DNA of 64,000 nt, taken from Lindgomyces ingoldianus. Its lineage: Eukaryota > Ascomycota > Dothideomycetes > Pleosporales > Lindgomycetaceae. The position numbers and the translations under genes were made by a program. Where the stretch lies: assembly GCF_010093535.1 (NCBI RefSeq), contig NW_022985165.1, positions 1,664,985 to 1,728,984 of the forward strand. The letters run 5' to 3'. The notes beneath the pieces were generated by a model. The model was not told where the DNA came from. It made no database searches and saw only the letters and a list, made by a program, of their open reading frames with translations. Shown one piece after another: positions 45,642-57,282 of the stretch (within the stretch, counting starts at the first letter, position 1; every line of letters starts with the position of its first letter).

Positions 45642-47716
45642 ATGCGCCCCATGTCGCGAATACGACGGCGCGATCTCGAAATCATCATGTTCGTCTCATT
45701 CGCCATTCTGGTTGTGCTTGCCCTGCAACAGCTAGCTGGAACTACAACAACTACACACTTCCCTTTTCACGCTCAAAAGGGATATGGCAACAGCTCTTCA
45801 CCTGTTCGTGGGGCAGTCGCGTCTTTGAGCTCAATATGTAGCAACATTGGCCTTGATTTGCTGAAGAAGGGCGGAAATGCGGCAGATGCAGTATGTTTTC
45901 CGGCAATGGCAAAAGAAGAGAAATCGCAAGGCACTAACTGAGGTTGAAGATGGTTGGGACTGAATTCTGCTTAGGAGTGAACTGTAAGTTCTTCTTCATC
46001 GAACCAGACTCGCCAATGCTGACCTACTTGTCTGGAGTACTATATCTCACAGGCATAGGAGGAGGTGGCTTCATGCTCATTCGTAGTGCATCCGGAGAGT
46101 ATGAAGTTGTGGACTTTCGAGAAACGGCACCAGCTGGCTCAACTGAGGACATGTTCAAGGACGGAAGCGTCCATTCAATATATGGGGGTTTGGCTAGGTT
46201 TGGCTTTCTTAAATATCACCCAGAGCCACACAGGCTGATATATGGCATAGTGGAGTTCCTGGTACCGTAAGAGGTCTCGAATACCTTCACCACAATTACG
46301 GTCGCTTGCCGTGGCCAGATCTGCTTCGGCCCTCCATCAAGCTCGCGAGAACGGGTTTTCCGGTAAACGAGGAGATGGTCTCACATATGGACCGCCTGGA
46401 TGATACAATCTTTGTCGACGACTCCGCCTGGGCGATTGATTTCGCACCAAATGGCACTAGACTTGGCATAGGAGACACTTTGACGAGGAGACGGTACGCC
46501 GATCTCTTGGAGATGCTAGCGGAGCGTGGACCAAGCGCATTCTATTCCGGGTCCATAGCTGCGGCGACTATTTCTGCCCTGAGCCGTACTGGTGGAATCA
46601 TGACGTTAGAAGACCTAGCGAACTACACGGTCACAGTCCGCCAGCCTCAGCAGATTACGTACCGAGATTTCAGGCTTGTCAGCACTGGCGCACCCACAAG
46701 CGGCGCCGTTGTTCTCAATGTGCTGAAGACCTTGGAGGGCTATCACGACATTTGGGATCCAGCCCACCTAAACCTTAGCACTCATCGTTTCGATGAAGCA
46801 ATTCGCTTCGGCTATGGTGCTGTAAGCTTAACATATGCAGTGAATGCTTGTGAGTGATGGCACTGACAATTGTAGCGAACGAAACTTGGAGATCCATCAT
46901 TCAACGATACGGTAAATAAATTTGAAGCGGAGATGCTGACAAACCAAACGTCTCTTGCGATTCGCAACAAAATACTGGATTCCAGTACGCAACCAGTATC
47001 GGCATATAACCCTGATAACATTGAGAGCTTGGAAACGTAAGGAACCCCCTTAGAATATGTCTAGAGTTTCTAATCCAGTTGTAGGCCAGGCACTTCAAAT
47101 GTTGTGACTGCCGATGACAGCGGCTTGACAGTATCCTTGATAAGTACCATCAATCTAAATTTTGGCTCTACCATTATGGTGCCTGAGACAGGCCTGTTGA
47201 TGAACAACGAAATGAATGACTTCTCAATCGCTGGAACTAGCGATGCTTTCGGATTTGTTCCATCGCCCGCCAACCTCATAAGGCCCGGAAAGAGGCCGTT
47301 CTCGTCTAGCACACCTGTTATTGTAGAGTTCCTTTCGAACAGCACATTGTACTTTGTCACTGGTGCCTCAGGAGGTTCGAGAATCATTACTGCAACTCTT
47401 CAATCGCTTTGGTATGTCCTTGATCGACGCTTGAACATCTATGAGGCTTTAGCAGAGCCACGATTTCACGATCAACTTAACCCTGATGTCGTTAGTATTT
47501 TCATACACCTTTTTTTTCAAGATACTAAAGCATGCCTAGATTTCATTCGACTATGACTATGATAATAGCACTGTAGCTTACATGAAAGCGCTCGGACACA
47601 ATGTCTCATGGATGGGACACTCCTCCGGAATGAACGCATTGCTAAGATATCCGAACGGCAGCTTTGAGGCAGTTGGGGAACCCAAATTTAAAGGGGCTGG
47701 CGGGGTTTCCTTATAG
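45642..47716 (+). CDS. Gamma-glutamyltranspeptidase, membrane-anchored precursor
   Basis: Seven exons: 45642-45890, 45950-45983, 46053-46197, 46251-46821, 46876-47036, 47085-47490 and 47540-47716, giving 580 aa. Residues about 15-35 (IIMFVSFAILVVLAL) form a type II signal anchor. Then GNAADA, IGGGGFMLIR, VDFRETAP, SGVPGTVRGLEYLHHNYGRL, and the autoprocessing site PGTSNV, whose Thr is the nucleophile and new N-terminus of the small subunit, followed by SLISTINLNFGSTIMVPETG, NNEMNDFS and TGASGG. It hydrolyses or transfers gamma-glutamyl groups from glutathione and gamma-glutamyl amides outside the cytosol. Exon 2/3 joins a few residues shorter than usual before IGGGGF, so that border may be off; the donor of intron 3 (gtttgg) is weak. 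Confidence 0.9.
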
Positions 47717-47780
47717 ATACTCCTGTTCACATCCTTTAAAGCTTTCTCAAATTAAATTCTTTTCATTATTCGCATGAAGC

Positions 47781-49175
47781 TCAAAAATTTTCCAGATACA
47801 TGATCTTTTGCTCCATATCCGTCATATTCTCCAGGCACTTCTCCTCCCCCTTTTTAACGGCAGTGAAGAAATCCAGCAGCTGCGGCCCTAAAAGCACATC
47901 CAGTCCCATATGATTCGATGCGCAAAGGTGTAATGCCTCCTTGAGTGTCGCCGGTAGCTGGGTCTCAAGTTGGAGCTGCTTCATTTCCGCTCCGTCGAGA
48001 TTGGCTAAGAAGTCCCGATTATCTCTCCAGACAAGAGCCTCGCTTTCTTGAACGCCTAGGACCCCTGCAGCAATGAATGTGGCTAGCACTAAATAGAAAT
48101 TTGCAGTTCCGTCAATTGTTTTCAGCTCCCAATGCCCTTTATCTATCTCCCGAATAGGGGCCCCGCGATTCTGAGTTCCTCGCGTCACCCATCCCGAAAA
48201 TGCAAGCCCATGCCGCTTGAAACTGTCTCTGGAAGGCATCCCATAGCCACATAGCAGTGGCAGACGTCGTAGTATGCCTGCTAGGAATGATTCTTGAATC
48301 TCCTGCACTTTCTCATCGCTATCACACTCATCAACATGTACAGATAGATGTACGTGTTGACCAAGACAATAAAGTCTTGCGAAAGGCTTTGGCAGAAATG
48401 TTGCCTGAAAGCCATGCTGTACAGCGGTTTGCTTTACAATCTCGAGACTCTGATTCCAGGTGTCAACTGCCGAGAGGACTGAAAGCGGACCAGTGGCTAT
48501 CTCATAACTGTTCCTTGCAGATTCTGCGTGAAATTGCTCCACGTAAATATCTGCGGCCTGTAGTGCTTCCACACACTCTCCCAGGCACTTCCCTCGAGAG
48601 TCTCTCATCGCAGAGGCCGAACTCCAGTAATTGTACCCGGCGGGTCCATCGCCAGTCAGTGCCTGTTGTCGATCCTTCTCATCCATGAGATGGAATTCCA
48701 TTTCAAAACCAACTAATAGAGATACCCTCAGCTCGGACTCAACCTTGTTGAGCAAGCTTTGAAGCATGCTTCGGGGACATCGTAGAAACGGCGCTGAAGG
48801 GTTGACATCAGTGTGACCAGACGCTTCTTCTGACACATTGCAAAGCACGGAGGCATGGCCGTGCTTCAAGAGTCGCAACGAGCTCCAATCAGGCCAGAGG
48901 CCGTTCACACCCCCAGGGCGAAAATTTCGGGGTAGGGAGGGGCCTTGAGCGAAACCAATCAGGCTGAACGCGCCTGCTTGGAGAGGGCGATGCTGCCTGA
49001 TAAGCCGGAGGCTGTGATCAGTCGGTAATATTCGTACCCGAAGGACGCCAGAGAGATCCGCCCAGTGGTAGTGAATGAATTTGACGTCGGGATGGCTGCC
49101 CAAGAATTCAACAGCAAGCCGCAAGTTCAGCTGATGGTCTCCTGTATGCAATGTAATAGTAGGGTTTACAGCCAT
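47781..49175 (-). CDS. Glutamine-synthetase-like gamma-glutamyl-amide ligase
   Basis: Intronless, 464 aa. The N-terminus VKFIHYHWADLSGVLRVRIL is the small beta-grasp domain. The catalytic domain has GFEMEFHLMD (metal/glutamate-binding Glu), YVEQFHAESARNSYEIATGP, QATFLPKPF, GQHVHLSVH (HxH) and HWELKTIDGTANFYLVLATF. This is the GS-I-like/FluG-C-terminal group, whose members can join glutamate to amines (polyamines, ethanolamine, anilides) instead of ammonia. The ATG at 49175 was chosen because upstream codons are not family-like. It is tail-to-tail with the gamma-glutamyltranspeptidase gene, 64 bp apart, so a ligase and a hydrolase of gamma-glutamyl amides sit together. The substrate amine is unknown. 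Confidence 0.86.
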   Translation of the reverse strand: MAVNPTITLHTGDHQLNLRLAVEFLGSHPDVKFIHYHWADLSGVLRVRILPTDHSLRLIRQHRPLQAGAFSLIGFAQGPSLPRNFRPGGVNGLWPDWSSLRLLKHGHASVLCNVSEEASGHTDVNPSAPFLRCPRSMLQSLLNKVESELRVSLLVGFEMEFHLMDEKDRQQALTGDGPAGYNYWSSASAMRDSRGKCLGECVEALQAADIYVEQFHAESARNSYEIATGPLSVLSAVDTWNQSLEIVKQTAVQHGFQATFLPKPFARLYCLGQHVHLSVHVDECDSDEKVQEIQESFLAGILRRLPLLCGYGMPSRDSFKRHGLAFSGWVTRGTQNRGAPIREIDKGHWELKTIDGTANFYLVLATFIAAGVLGVQESEALVWRDNRDFLANLDGAEMKQLQLETQLPATLKEALHLCASNHMGLDVLLGPQLLDFFTAVKKGEEKCLENMTDMEQKIMYLENF

Positions 49176-49607
49176 GATGCCCAGGGGATGCTGTATCGCA
49201 AGGAATCGGTGAGACTGTGTAAAACAAGACTTCCTCGAATGAGCTTTATGAAAAATGGATTTCAGTTGCTTTTTATCGAAATCGCATGACCATTGATTGC
49301 CCAGGCAGAAAACGCCGCAAAACAAGAACTCTGTATGGTCTCACTTGTACCTCGAACTCTATTGGAGACTGATATTCCCGCCACTGGAACCCTGCGCTGC
49401 CCCTCCTCGAAAATGCCCAATCGTTGTCACATGAGAGTGTACAGTTGTTTTCCGAGCGCTACGTTCTCTTCTCTTCTAGAAAAGCCTTAACACTTGTTCA
49501 CAATCTATACTAGGTCTATCCAGAAAAGAAGTGAGGATTCGTTACAGCAAATATGCAATACAAAGCAGACTCTAGAAATATGGAACGCACGCAACCCACT
49601 AACGTAG
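49176..49607. other. Intergenic, no gene seen
   Basis: 432 bp between the GS-like gene start and the 3' end of the membrane protein gene; presumably the promoter of the former. Confidence 0.45.
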
Positions 49608-51859
49608 TCAGCAGGATTGTGCCTGAGGAAGACCGGCACTTGAGCTGCTTATATGCCTTGCCCCGTTTTGATGCGAAACCTCTCTCCGATGAGATATGTG
49701 CAGGGTATCAGTACCCAAATTGTCGACAAGGTCACGGAACTGGGCTCGAAGGCGCCGCTGATACCACCACCCGATGTACGCGGCCGCGACGAGAAAGGCT
49801 GTGGCTGATAAGCCGCACGGCGTCCAGTATCTTCTCGCGTTATTAATCTTCTCATCACTATTGCTTCCAAGATAGACTTGAGCATTCGAGTTGTAGCGGT
49901 CCCACCAATGCCATATCTATGTATCAAATTAAAATTCGGTTCAGACAACAAGAAATAATTTTCCTGGGGGCTTACTTACGGGGAAAAAGCATAAACAATT
50001 CACGTAGAGGTTGATGAACGTGAAGACTAACAATTTCAGTATCAGAATCAAAGTACCTGATCTAAGGTTCAAGATGCGTACTGGTACTAAGGATGGAAAA
50101 GAAGAAGGTTGCCAAAACACCCAGAAAGCCTAGAATATACCAAGGAAGCTTCTGCGCCCACGATCCCCTGGGGGGAGATCCTAGAGTAAGAAATTCGCCT
50201 TTAGAATCTCTTTTCCAAAGGCGAACATCGACTATCCAGAGAATCGTGAGTAGTATTTGGGCTGAGACATAGACAAGAATAGCGCCAGAGCGACAACTAA
50301 TACCGACAACTGGCGTGACGTAACTAGAAAAATCATTAATTTTGAACCAGGTGGATCTAGATCTGACCTACCTGATCATTATCCCAAACAAGGATGGAAT
50401 TACAAGGAGGAACATGGCGGGGAAAATGCAGTAGAAAAGCCATTTCGTTGTCCCAAGGTGAAGTACTTCACTCTTAACAGAAGGAAGGGAGTTTTCTGCG
50501 GAGAGACTTGACAGCCACATTGCTTTGTTTGTCCCGCGATTCCATAGCGACGCTGAGTGGTAGATACTTTGGTAAGAGGGCTGATAAAGCATCGCATAAA
50601 AGCTGCTAAGCCATTTACGTGATGATCCCAACGAAAACCTGCCTTTGTCGACTGCAGTGCTTGAGCCTGGTGAATGGCTCAGCTCATCCAAGTCCGCGCT
50701 AGAATACTGGGACGCCACGCAGTTCCAAGAACTTGGGTTGTTGCCAGCGAGGAGAACACTGCTCACGATCGCGACGTGTGGTATGATCATCCAGAACATG
50801 CCAAATGCCAGGCGATGCGCAGTAGATCTATCACGGTCAGATCCCCAATACGAATTCAAAGAGGGATGATTTAGTTTACGATATTCCGTAGGTCGATTGT
50901 ATTTCAATTAGCGCAAATATGAATCCTCCCATGAAGAAGATGATCGCTGCCCCGACCGTTGAACCAAAGCTGTATTGTGATTCTAGCATAGACTTCAGGC
51001 GGGCTTTGGTCGTCGTGATGTAAGAAAGAACACTAGGTGCAGGTACGTAGTTTTCACTAGGGAGTTCCTGCGTAATAGCGTTCATGTGACCCCATGCAGG
51101 CGATTGATCGAGATTGCCGATGAGAACTGCGTATAGAAGCCGAGCTTGATCTCGCAATGATATATCTCGTTTTCTAACTAATAGTGTGATAACACGAAGG
51201 TCAAGTACTGCCTCGAAGATACCGGATATCAACATCGGGCCTGCCAGAGCGAGAACTGTGGCCAGCCAGATGAGGATATCAAGTGCGACTATGATAAATG
51301 CTACGGTCGCCTTGAGCGGGAGGACGACTGCTTTCGACAGAGTGCTTCCATTGCGGGGAAATAGAACATCTGGGACCTGGATTCTGCGTCTTCGGGGAAT
51401 GCTGAGACAAAATACGACCGAGGGAATGATGAAGGCGACCAAAGGCTGGATCCAAAAACTGTATCGTTCAGGTTTGGAGATCTCCCAGCCGGGACAATTC
51501 TTGTTGCACCATCTCCATGTCACCCATACTTGTCTTGGCTGGCCTTGTGATCCGTTGTAGCTGGCTCCACAAGGAAATTGGTACTGGAGAAACGTCGATA
51601 TGTTGCCGCTGAGGTGAATTTGACCAGGCTTGAATTGAAGTTGTCCGTCAATTATCTCCAAGGATTCATTGACGGCAAGGCGACAACAGTAGCCAAAATT
51701 TTGACCTCCTAAATAGGGGTTTTTGGTGGGCTTTGCTTGTTCCAAATGAGCAAGCTGGTTGTTGAAGATGTCTCCGAGTGACTGGTAAGGCCCAGCAGCA
51801 CGCGCACACAGGCATAACCAGTACAAGGCTATGATTCGAAGTAAGGGCCGGCATGCCAT
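49608..51859 (-). CDS. Multi-span membrane protein, uncharacterised fungal family; possible frame break
   Basis: Proposed exons: 50880-51859, 50372-50827, 50121-50325, 49980-50056 and 49608-49916. The N-terminal 22 residues are a signal peptide; an ectodomain with Cys and N-glycosylation sites follows (CCRLAVNESLE, HLSGNISTFLQ). At least six to eight hydrophobic helices come after, including a repeat-like HLAFGMFWMIIPH segment. It is a family of fungal plasma-membrane-like proteins without known function. Odd point: exon 3 as drawn begins YVTPVVGISCRSG in one frame and continues LVYVSAQILLTILW in another across 50279-50284. Either two bases are inserted there or a 47-nt intron (roughly 50259-50305, gtatta...ctcag) has been missed. 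Total length is off by two bases without such an intron. Confidence 0.65.
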
Positions 51860-53766
51860 TTCGAAGAGGTAATTTAACGATACTGGATAATCTCTGCTCT
51901 GAAACTAGGAGGGCTTCAGTGAGGGAGGATATGAACCTTTATGTAAGATCTGCATTTTTTGCCTACCAGGCCACAAGACTATATTCGTGCGAAGGTGATT
52001 CAAAGGCGTTCGACCTGCCTCAGAGAGTGTCACACAGGCTTTGCTTCCTTGCAAAAAAAATCGTATAACTCTCACACCTCGTTGGCGAAAGCAAAAGGGT
52101 CCAAGGGCTGAACCCCGTTAGCCATGATTCTGGGCGAGACGCTCCTGGGGCTGATATATTTTGGAGAGGTAGAGGGGCAGGAAAAAGAATCATAGGTCGA
52201 AATATAGAATAAGCAAAGTTTGGAGGCGTTTGACATCGCTTGACCCTGCCATGTTCTCACAAGAAATCCCATTTGGCAGGGGGCCGGATTTCGACTGGCT
52301 TACCATGTAGACATATTTGGATGGCAGAAATGTGCGGCTCAATGATCAAAATCCTCCTCGTTAGGATTTGCGGGACATTTAGTCCTGTGGTCACTTACTG
52401 TTCTCGTAGATCGTGAGTTACATCCCTTCTCTTTAGTGAATATTGTTCCATTTCGAGGGGTGTCTGATGTTAGTAAAGAGAGTGTAACGTACCTCTCGTA
52501 TGACGCGTCGTGTAGGCCTCGTTTTCCTGCGATTCGAACCATGGGAACAAGGAAGTGAGGCTCTACGGGAGGTTGCATCAATCCTAGCCTCTTTCCTCTG
52601 AGGGTGGAAATCATTGCCTTCCACGCATCCCGATTAGCATGCAATTCTGATATGCCATGTGCATGCATATGAACACAAAACCCCACTTCTGCCCAACAAC
52701 CCCATAGGCTAGTCATCACCATGCTGACTGCCATGCAGAATAGAAACATTTTACACCAGTAGCCTCCTAATTTAACTGCATTTCTGCCTGTTATGACACG
52801 GCCTTTTCAACAATCCGTGTGCCGAGAAGGTCTGAGCAGCCCACGTTTCAACCCACGCAATAGCTCATCCCATTAGCTAAGTTGCTCGTCGTTCACCGGC
52901 GCTCGCTTTGAGAAGTAGGACCTAAGGTCATTTAATCCTCGCGTTCTATAACCCCTGTCGTTCGATTGCTACCGATAAATCGAGGCTTGCATATTTGGGA
53001 TTTCCCAAAGCAGCTGCTCGGTGAACAACATGTTGGAGAGTCTTAACCAAAGCCTTAATGCCTGACTGTCCTTCCGAGCCGGTGCCTCGAAATCTCGCGG
53101 TCTTGGATATAAGGACTTTGTTTTGTGCGATATTTGTTATATTCTTATATTCTTATTAAAGGTGACAGCCGCTGGAGTAATATTAGCAAGTCAACTACCT
53201 TCGATGCTTTCCTACCACTTCGGCACTTCTACGAATAAAATGCTAGGCTATAAATAGGCGATAATCGAGAGTAAATAAAGTAGCGCAAGGCTCCAGAGCT
53301 GCATGTGGAACGATTGACACTTCCCTCAAACGCACCCGCTGAATTCCACTGCGCCTCAACATTCTCCCTCCCCTGTCCCTTTGATCTTCCTGCGTTCCTA
53401 GCCCTCCTCTACTACTGGCTAAGCCCCTGCCGAAAACCCCTACCATCCTCAACCTTCCTTCCTCTCATGGGATTCCGAATTAACCGCTTGTATACGCGCT
53501 TACGAGAAGTTCTATTGGCAACGCAGCAACTCTCAGCTTCATCTGTACTTACCAACAAATCATCCCTAACCAATGTGCTTCTAAAATCTTTGCGTTCCCT
53601 GCCCCTTAAATTTGTGTTTTCTCCTCGTTCGGATTCGTTCTCTCAGCCTTGTGGCGGCATTCCGGTTGGCTGTGACCAAAAAAGACACGGAAGAACTCCA
53701 GATTTTAGATCTACGTCTCTAATGTAGCCCTTTCTTTGCCATCCATCTTCCCTATACCTTCCAGCT
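51860..53766. other. Intergenic, no convincing gene
   Basis: 1.9 kb. A minus-strand frame at 52339-52749 (136 aa, Met-rich hydrophobic start) has no recognisable family and its composition is not convincing. A short AT-rich patch lies at about 53120-53165. Confidence 0.45.
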
Positions 53767-55240
53767 ATGTCAGAAACGAAACTCCTGGATACCAAGACAC
53801 TGGCCTTCCCTGATCATGTAGGTGATGATATCCCTCGATACTCGATACTTTCGCATACATGGAGCCGCCGAAGGTTAGCGTACCAGGAAATGTTCAATGC
53901 TATGGAAATAGTCAAACCTAAGCTACTCGGATTTATCAACAAGAGTTGGGTTATAGGATATCAATACACCTGGATTGATACATGCTGCATAGACGAAGCT
54001 ACCAGAACGGAGCTCACCGAATCCATCACTTAATGTATTCATGGTACAGGGACTCCACGATTTGTCTCATATATCTTGGCGACGAGGATATTGAAAGGCC
54101 AATCCCGCGTGGTGTAAAGTCGAAGACCCGCGGTGGCTCAGCAGCGATTGATTCTTCGAGAACCCATAGCCCCATGAGGACTGTGTTTTCTTTGCGAGGT
54201 TGGTACAATATTTCGGTCCCGGATTTAGTTCTCTCATTAATCGCCTCTATTCTGAGGCATGTTCTTTAAGCAGGTGTAATCGAGAGTATCAGTGTTACTC
54301 AGAAGATGTGCTGCATTTCAGATAGACCGAGAGCTCGTTTAGAAGACGTAGCGTATTGCTAGTTAGGTCTTTTTGACATCCAAATGCCACTTCCTTGTAG
54401 GGAAGACGAGGAGCTTATATCGGACTCCAAGTGGAAGCTATATGGCGATCAGACGATCTTACCATTTTATTATCGGAAGATTCACCCCTTGAGGGTTTTG
54501 GATTTGCTGATCTCTCAGCTATCCGCGGCATGCTTTCCCCACATCCATCTGGGTTCACTCACTGAATCAATATGACCTCACACCAGGATCCGCCAATCGA
54601 CATGCTACCCTACAGCCTCACCAATACTAGACTTCAAATATCTCTAGGACTTTCCCCGATCAGCGAAGCCTTAAATACCACCTCGGGCTCTGTGGCGCAG
54701 TCAAGCAGCAGACTGGTAGGTTCCTATTCTCCGCAGCGGAAAAACCGGCGATGAAAGTATCCGATCTGTAATTATGAAATAAGAACTGCCACAATTTTAC
54801 GCGAGTGATGTCGAGCTGTGTTTTGGGATTCAATCAAGAGCGTGTCGCCAAACCTGTCTCCACATCCAGCCAGGTCCAAGACCTATTTCAAAGGCCAGCC
54901 TCCAACAGCTTACGATTAGGCCGAAGTCAAACATTTCCACATCTCTCCGTTAATATAAGCAAGCAATATATCCCGCACTCAACCGATGTTCGGATCCATC
55001 GTGGAAACAGACACAGATCTGGATATCCGTCGGCAAGCTAATTGCCATGGATTGAATCCTGGAGCGGAAACGAATGCCAGCTTCATCACTCTCGACATTC
55101 CTCGGGCTTCTGTGCGACCATAAGCGTCATTAAATGTGAGACATATGGTGGGCGTACAAGCTCGTATGTGGTCAAAAGCGCGTCCCAGCAAAGGGGGAAG
55201 AAGTGGGGGTCCGAGAGGTACTCTTGATCTCTATCCGACA
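53767..55240 (+). pseudogene. HET-domain (heterokaryon incompatibility) pseudogene
   Basis: The ATG at 53767 opens a typical HET domain: IPRYSILSHTW near residue 23, then YQYTWIDTCCIDEATRTELT. The frame then breaks near 54028-54033 (one base short) and resumes in another frame with MYSWYRDSTICLIYLGDEDI. Further on SVTQKMCCISDRPRARLEDV leads to AYC, a TAG stop at 54360-54362 where the family has a Leu codon, and LGLFDIQMPL. Beyond that are fragments in changing frames with more stops until about 55240. Intact HET proteins trigger cell death when incompatible hyphae fuse; this copy is dead. Boundaries at the 3' end are approximate. Confidence 0.85.
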
Positions 55241-56099
55241 AATGCCTAGCCTTTAGAGAATTTCGGACTTGCCCACACTTCCCGTGGAGAATTATTTATC
55301 TGGGAATTAAAGGCATATGCCGTGGTGCTGATACAGGGATGTCTTGTTGCTCGTGTCACGGTGGCTAGTGGGATGCGTTTTTCTTTTAAAAACAATTATG
55401 ACGACGGTAATTGATAACAATAGGAGTAGAGGTAGCGAAATCCCAATGAGAAAAATTACTCTCTCATTCGTACCTTCCGCAGAACCACTCAAAAAGCCCT
55501 CCACATAGGGGTTTTTTTTCCCTCAATAATTACGGCCTCATGAACTAGACAGCCTTTTTAAAAAGGAAGTGACTCTTGCCGACAGGGCTTGATTATTTGT
55601 CATTTCCTAGGTTGAGAATTTATTGTTATTTGGAAAGCGTCCACTGATGACAACGTGTTAGAGCATGTGGCAGGCCGGTAGAACGAAGAACTATCCTCGG
55701 AAGCAATGAAGGAAACTTCTAACAATATTTGGTTCAACGTATATCTGGATGGTATTAATCTGTAGACCGCTCTACGACCGGGTCGTCTCCCTCTGCTACG
55801 ATGGCTATACCCCGAACGCCTGCTTTCAGAGATTCTTCGAAGGGTCGCTAGCCTGCTGTAGCCTCCAGCTATGCGCAAGTATGGGATTGAGGGTGACGAG
55901 CATATTCTCTTTGCGGTCCCCTCGAAACGGATTCAGTCGCTACAATCGAGACGAAGTCCTATTTCGGACGCAATATTCGACATCGATATCGCAGGAAGCC
56001 TAGGGATTTAGACATGCTTCGTCCTTCCATGCGTCGAAACACGTTCCATCCGAACCTACACCGGCAGGTTCCGCTCAATTTACAAAACCCCGGCCCACC
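55241..56099. other. Intergenic, no convincing gene
   Basis: A minus-strand frame at 55307-55504 codes for a single hydrophobic helix (GISLPLLLLLSITVVIIVF) flanked by basic residues, as in the tail of a membrane protein, but no other exons were found. Treated as non-coding or a relic. Confidence 0.4.
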
Positions 56100-57282
56100 C
56101 TACCCCTCCAGCCTGACCTTCCCCCTCCTCTCCCTCATCTCTTCCACTCTCCTCCTATCCCCCTCAAACTTCCTCCTCAACTCCCCCTCCTTCTCCTTCC
56201 TGCGCTCCCTCATCTGAAACCTATAGAAATCCTCCCTAACCCCATTCTTCTTCTTCCTTTCCTCCAGTTCCTCTTTCTTCTTCTCGGCATCCTCAAGTCT
56301 AGCGGGCCCGGCCCGGCCGCCGCGAACTACCGTGATAAAACCATCTTCGTCGGGTACAGAGCGGAGTTTGGAGCGCAGGCGGTTGCGAGCGAGTTCGGCG
56401 GTAGAGAATTGGGTTAGGTAGGATGTTATTGAGGCTTGGAGGACGGATTTGGGGGGGTATTGGAGGTGGTGGTGGGATTTGTAGCCTAGAGGGAGAACAA
56501 GGGTGGTTAGCTAACGAATCTAACTTGAAGAACATGTCTATTCCAAATCCCTCTAAGGAAAGAGATAATGAAGAAAAAGAAGAAGTTGAAATGGGTAAAT
56601 TACGTTGCACACCCAACCCTTCTGCACCCTTCCACGCCACCTCCCTCCCCTCCTTCCCAGCTCTCTTAACCTCCTTCATCGCACCCCTTGCACTCGCTTT
56701 ATCTACAAACACGACCACGGCTCCAGACCCACTCTTCCGTAATTCCGCAGGCCAGATCTTAGGTAGTGCTGATTTCTCGTCTTCAATCACGCCCTCTGCA
56801 ACAATTTCCTCATCTCGCTTTCTCTTTTTACCCCTCTGCTCTTTGCCTCCATCTCTGCCCCCGGCCATTCCCTTTTTTTTCGCATCTCGCATCTCCTCTC
56901 TAGCACTAGCATTCCCGACACCACCCTCACTCCTCCATCGCTTATAAACTACCCCACCAGGAACACTCGCATCAAACTCGACGCGCGCCACTTTTGCACC
57001 TCCTAAATGCTCCTGGAACAGCGAGCGAATACTACCCTCATCCGCGTCGATTGGCACATTTGCGATAAACAGGCTTTTCGCGTCGTCCGGTGACGGGGTT
57101 TTTGGTTCGTGCGGTTTGATGTAGAGGCAGTGTTTTATGGGTGTGGAGAGGGACGTGGTTGTGAATTTGAGACAGGCGAGTGTGGGGAGCGTGAGTGCGA
57201 GGACGGTGAAGCCGGAGATTGTCTTTGGTGTTGAGGGGGGGCCTGCGGGGTCTGGTTTGGATTTGGAGGGTTTGGGGGGCAT
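56100..57282 (-). CDS. RRP7: Ribosomal RNA-processing protein 7
   Basis: Exons 56604-57282 and 56100-56485 give 354 aa. After a Pro/Ser-rich start, ISGFTVLALTLP and the RRM-like KSLFIANVPIDADEGSIRSLF fit the N-terminal Rrp7 domain. A basic linker (KKRKRDEE) follows, then YLTQFSTAELARNRLRSKL, VPDEDGFITVVRGGRAGPAR and a long charged helix KKKEELEERKKKNGVREDFY - the C-terminal Rrp7 domain with its diagnostic DEDGFITV stretch. Rrp7 belongs to the UtpC complex of the small-subunit processome and acts in 18S rRNA maturation in the nucleolus. Confidence 0.92.

Noticed and set aside
46296..46478. Frame break in the gamma-glutamyltranspeptidase gene near 46200-46260
   Set aside because: A short intron (46198-46250) with a weak gtttgg donor and a tatggcatag acceptor joins the frames and restores SGVPGTVRG.
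52339..52749. 136-residue minus-strand frame as a small secreted protein
   Set aside because: Hydrophobic start but no clear cleavage site, no cysteine pattern and no family; probably chance.
56423..56947. 174-residue plus-strand frame over RRP7
   Set aside because: Antisense shadow of the RRP7 exons; the minus strand carries the family motifs.
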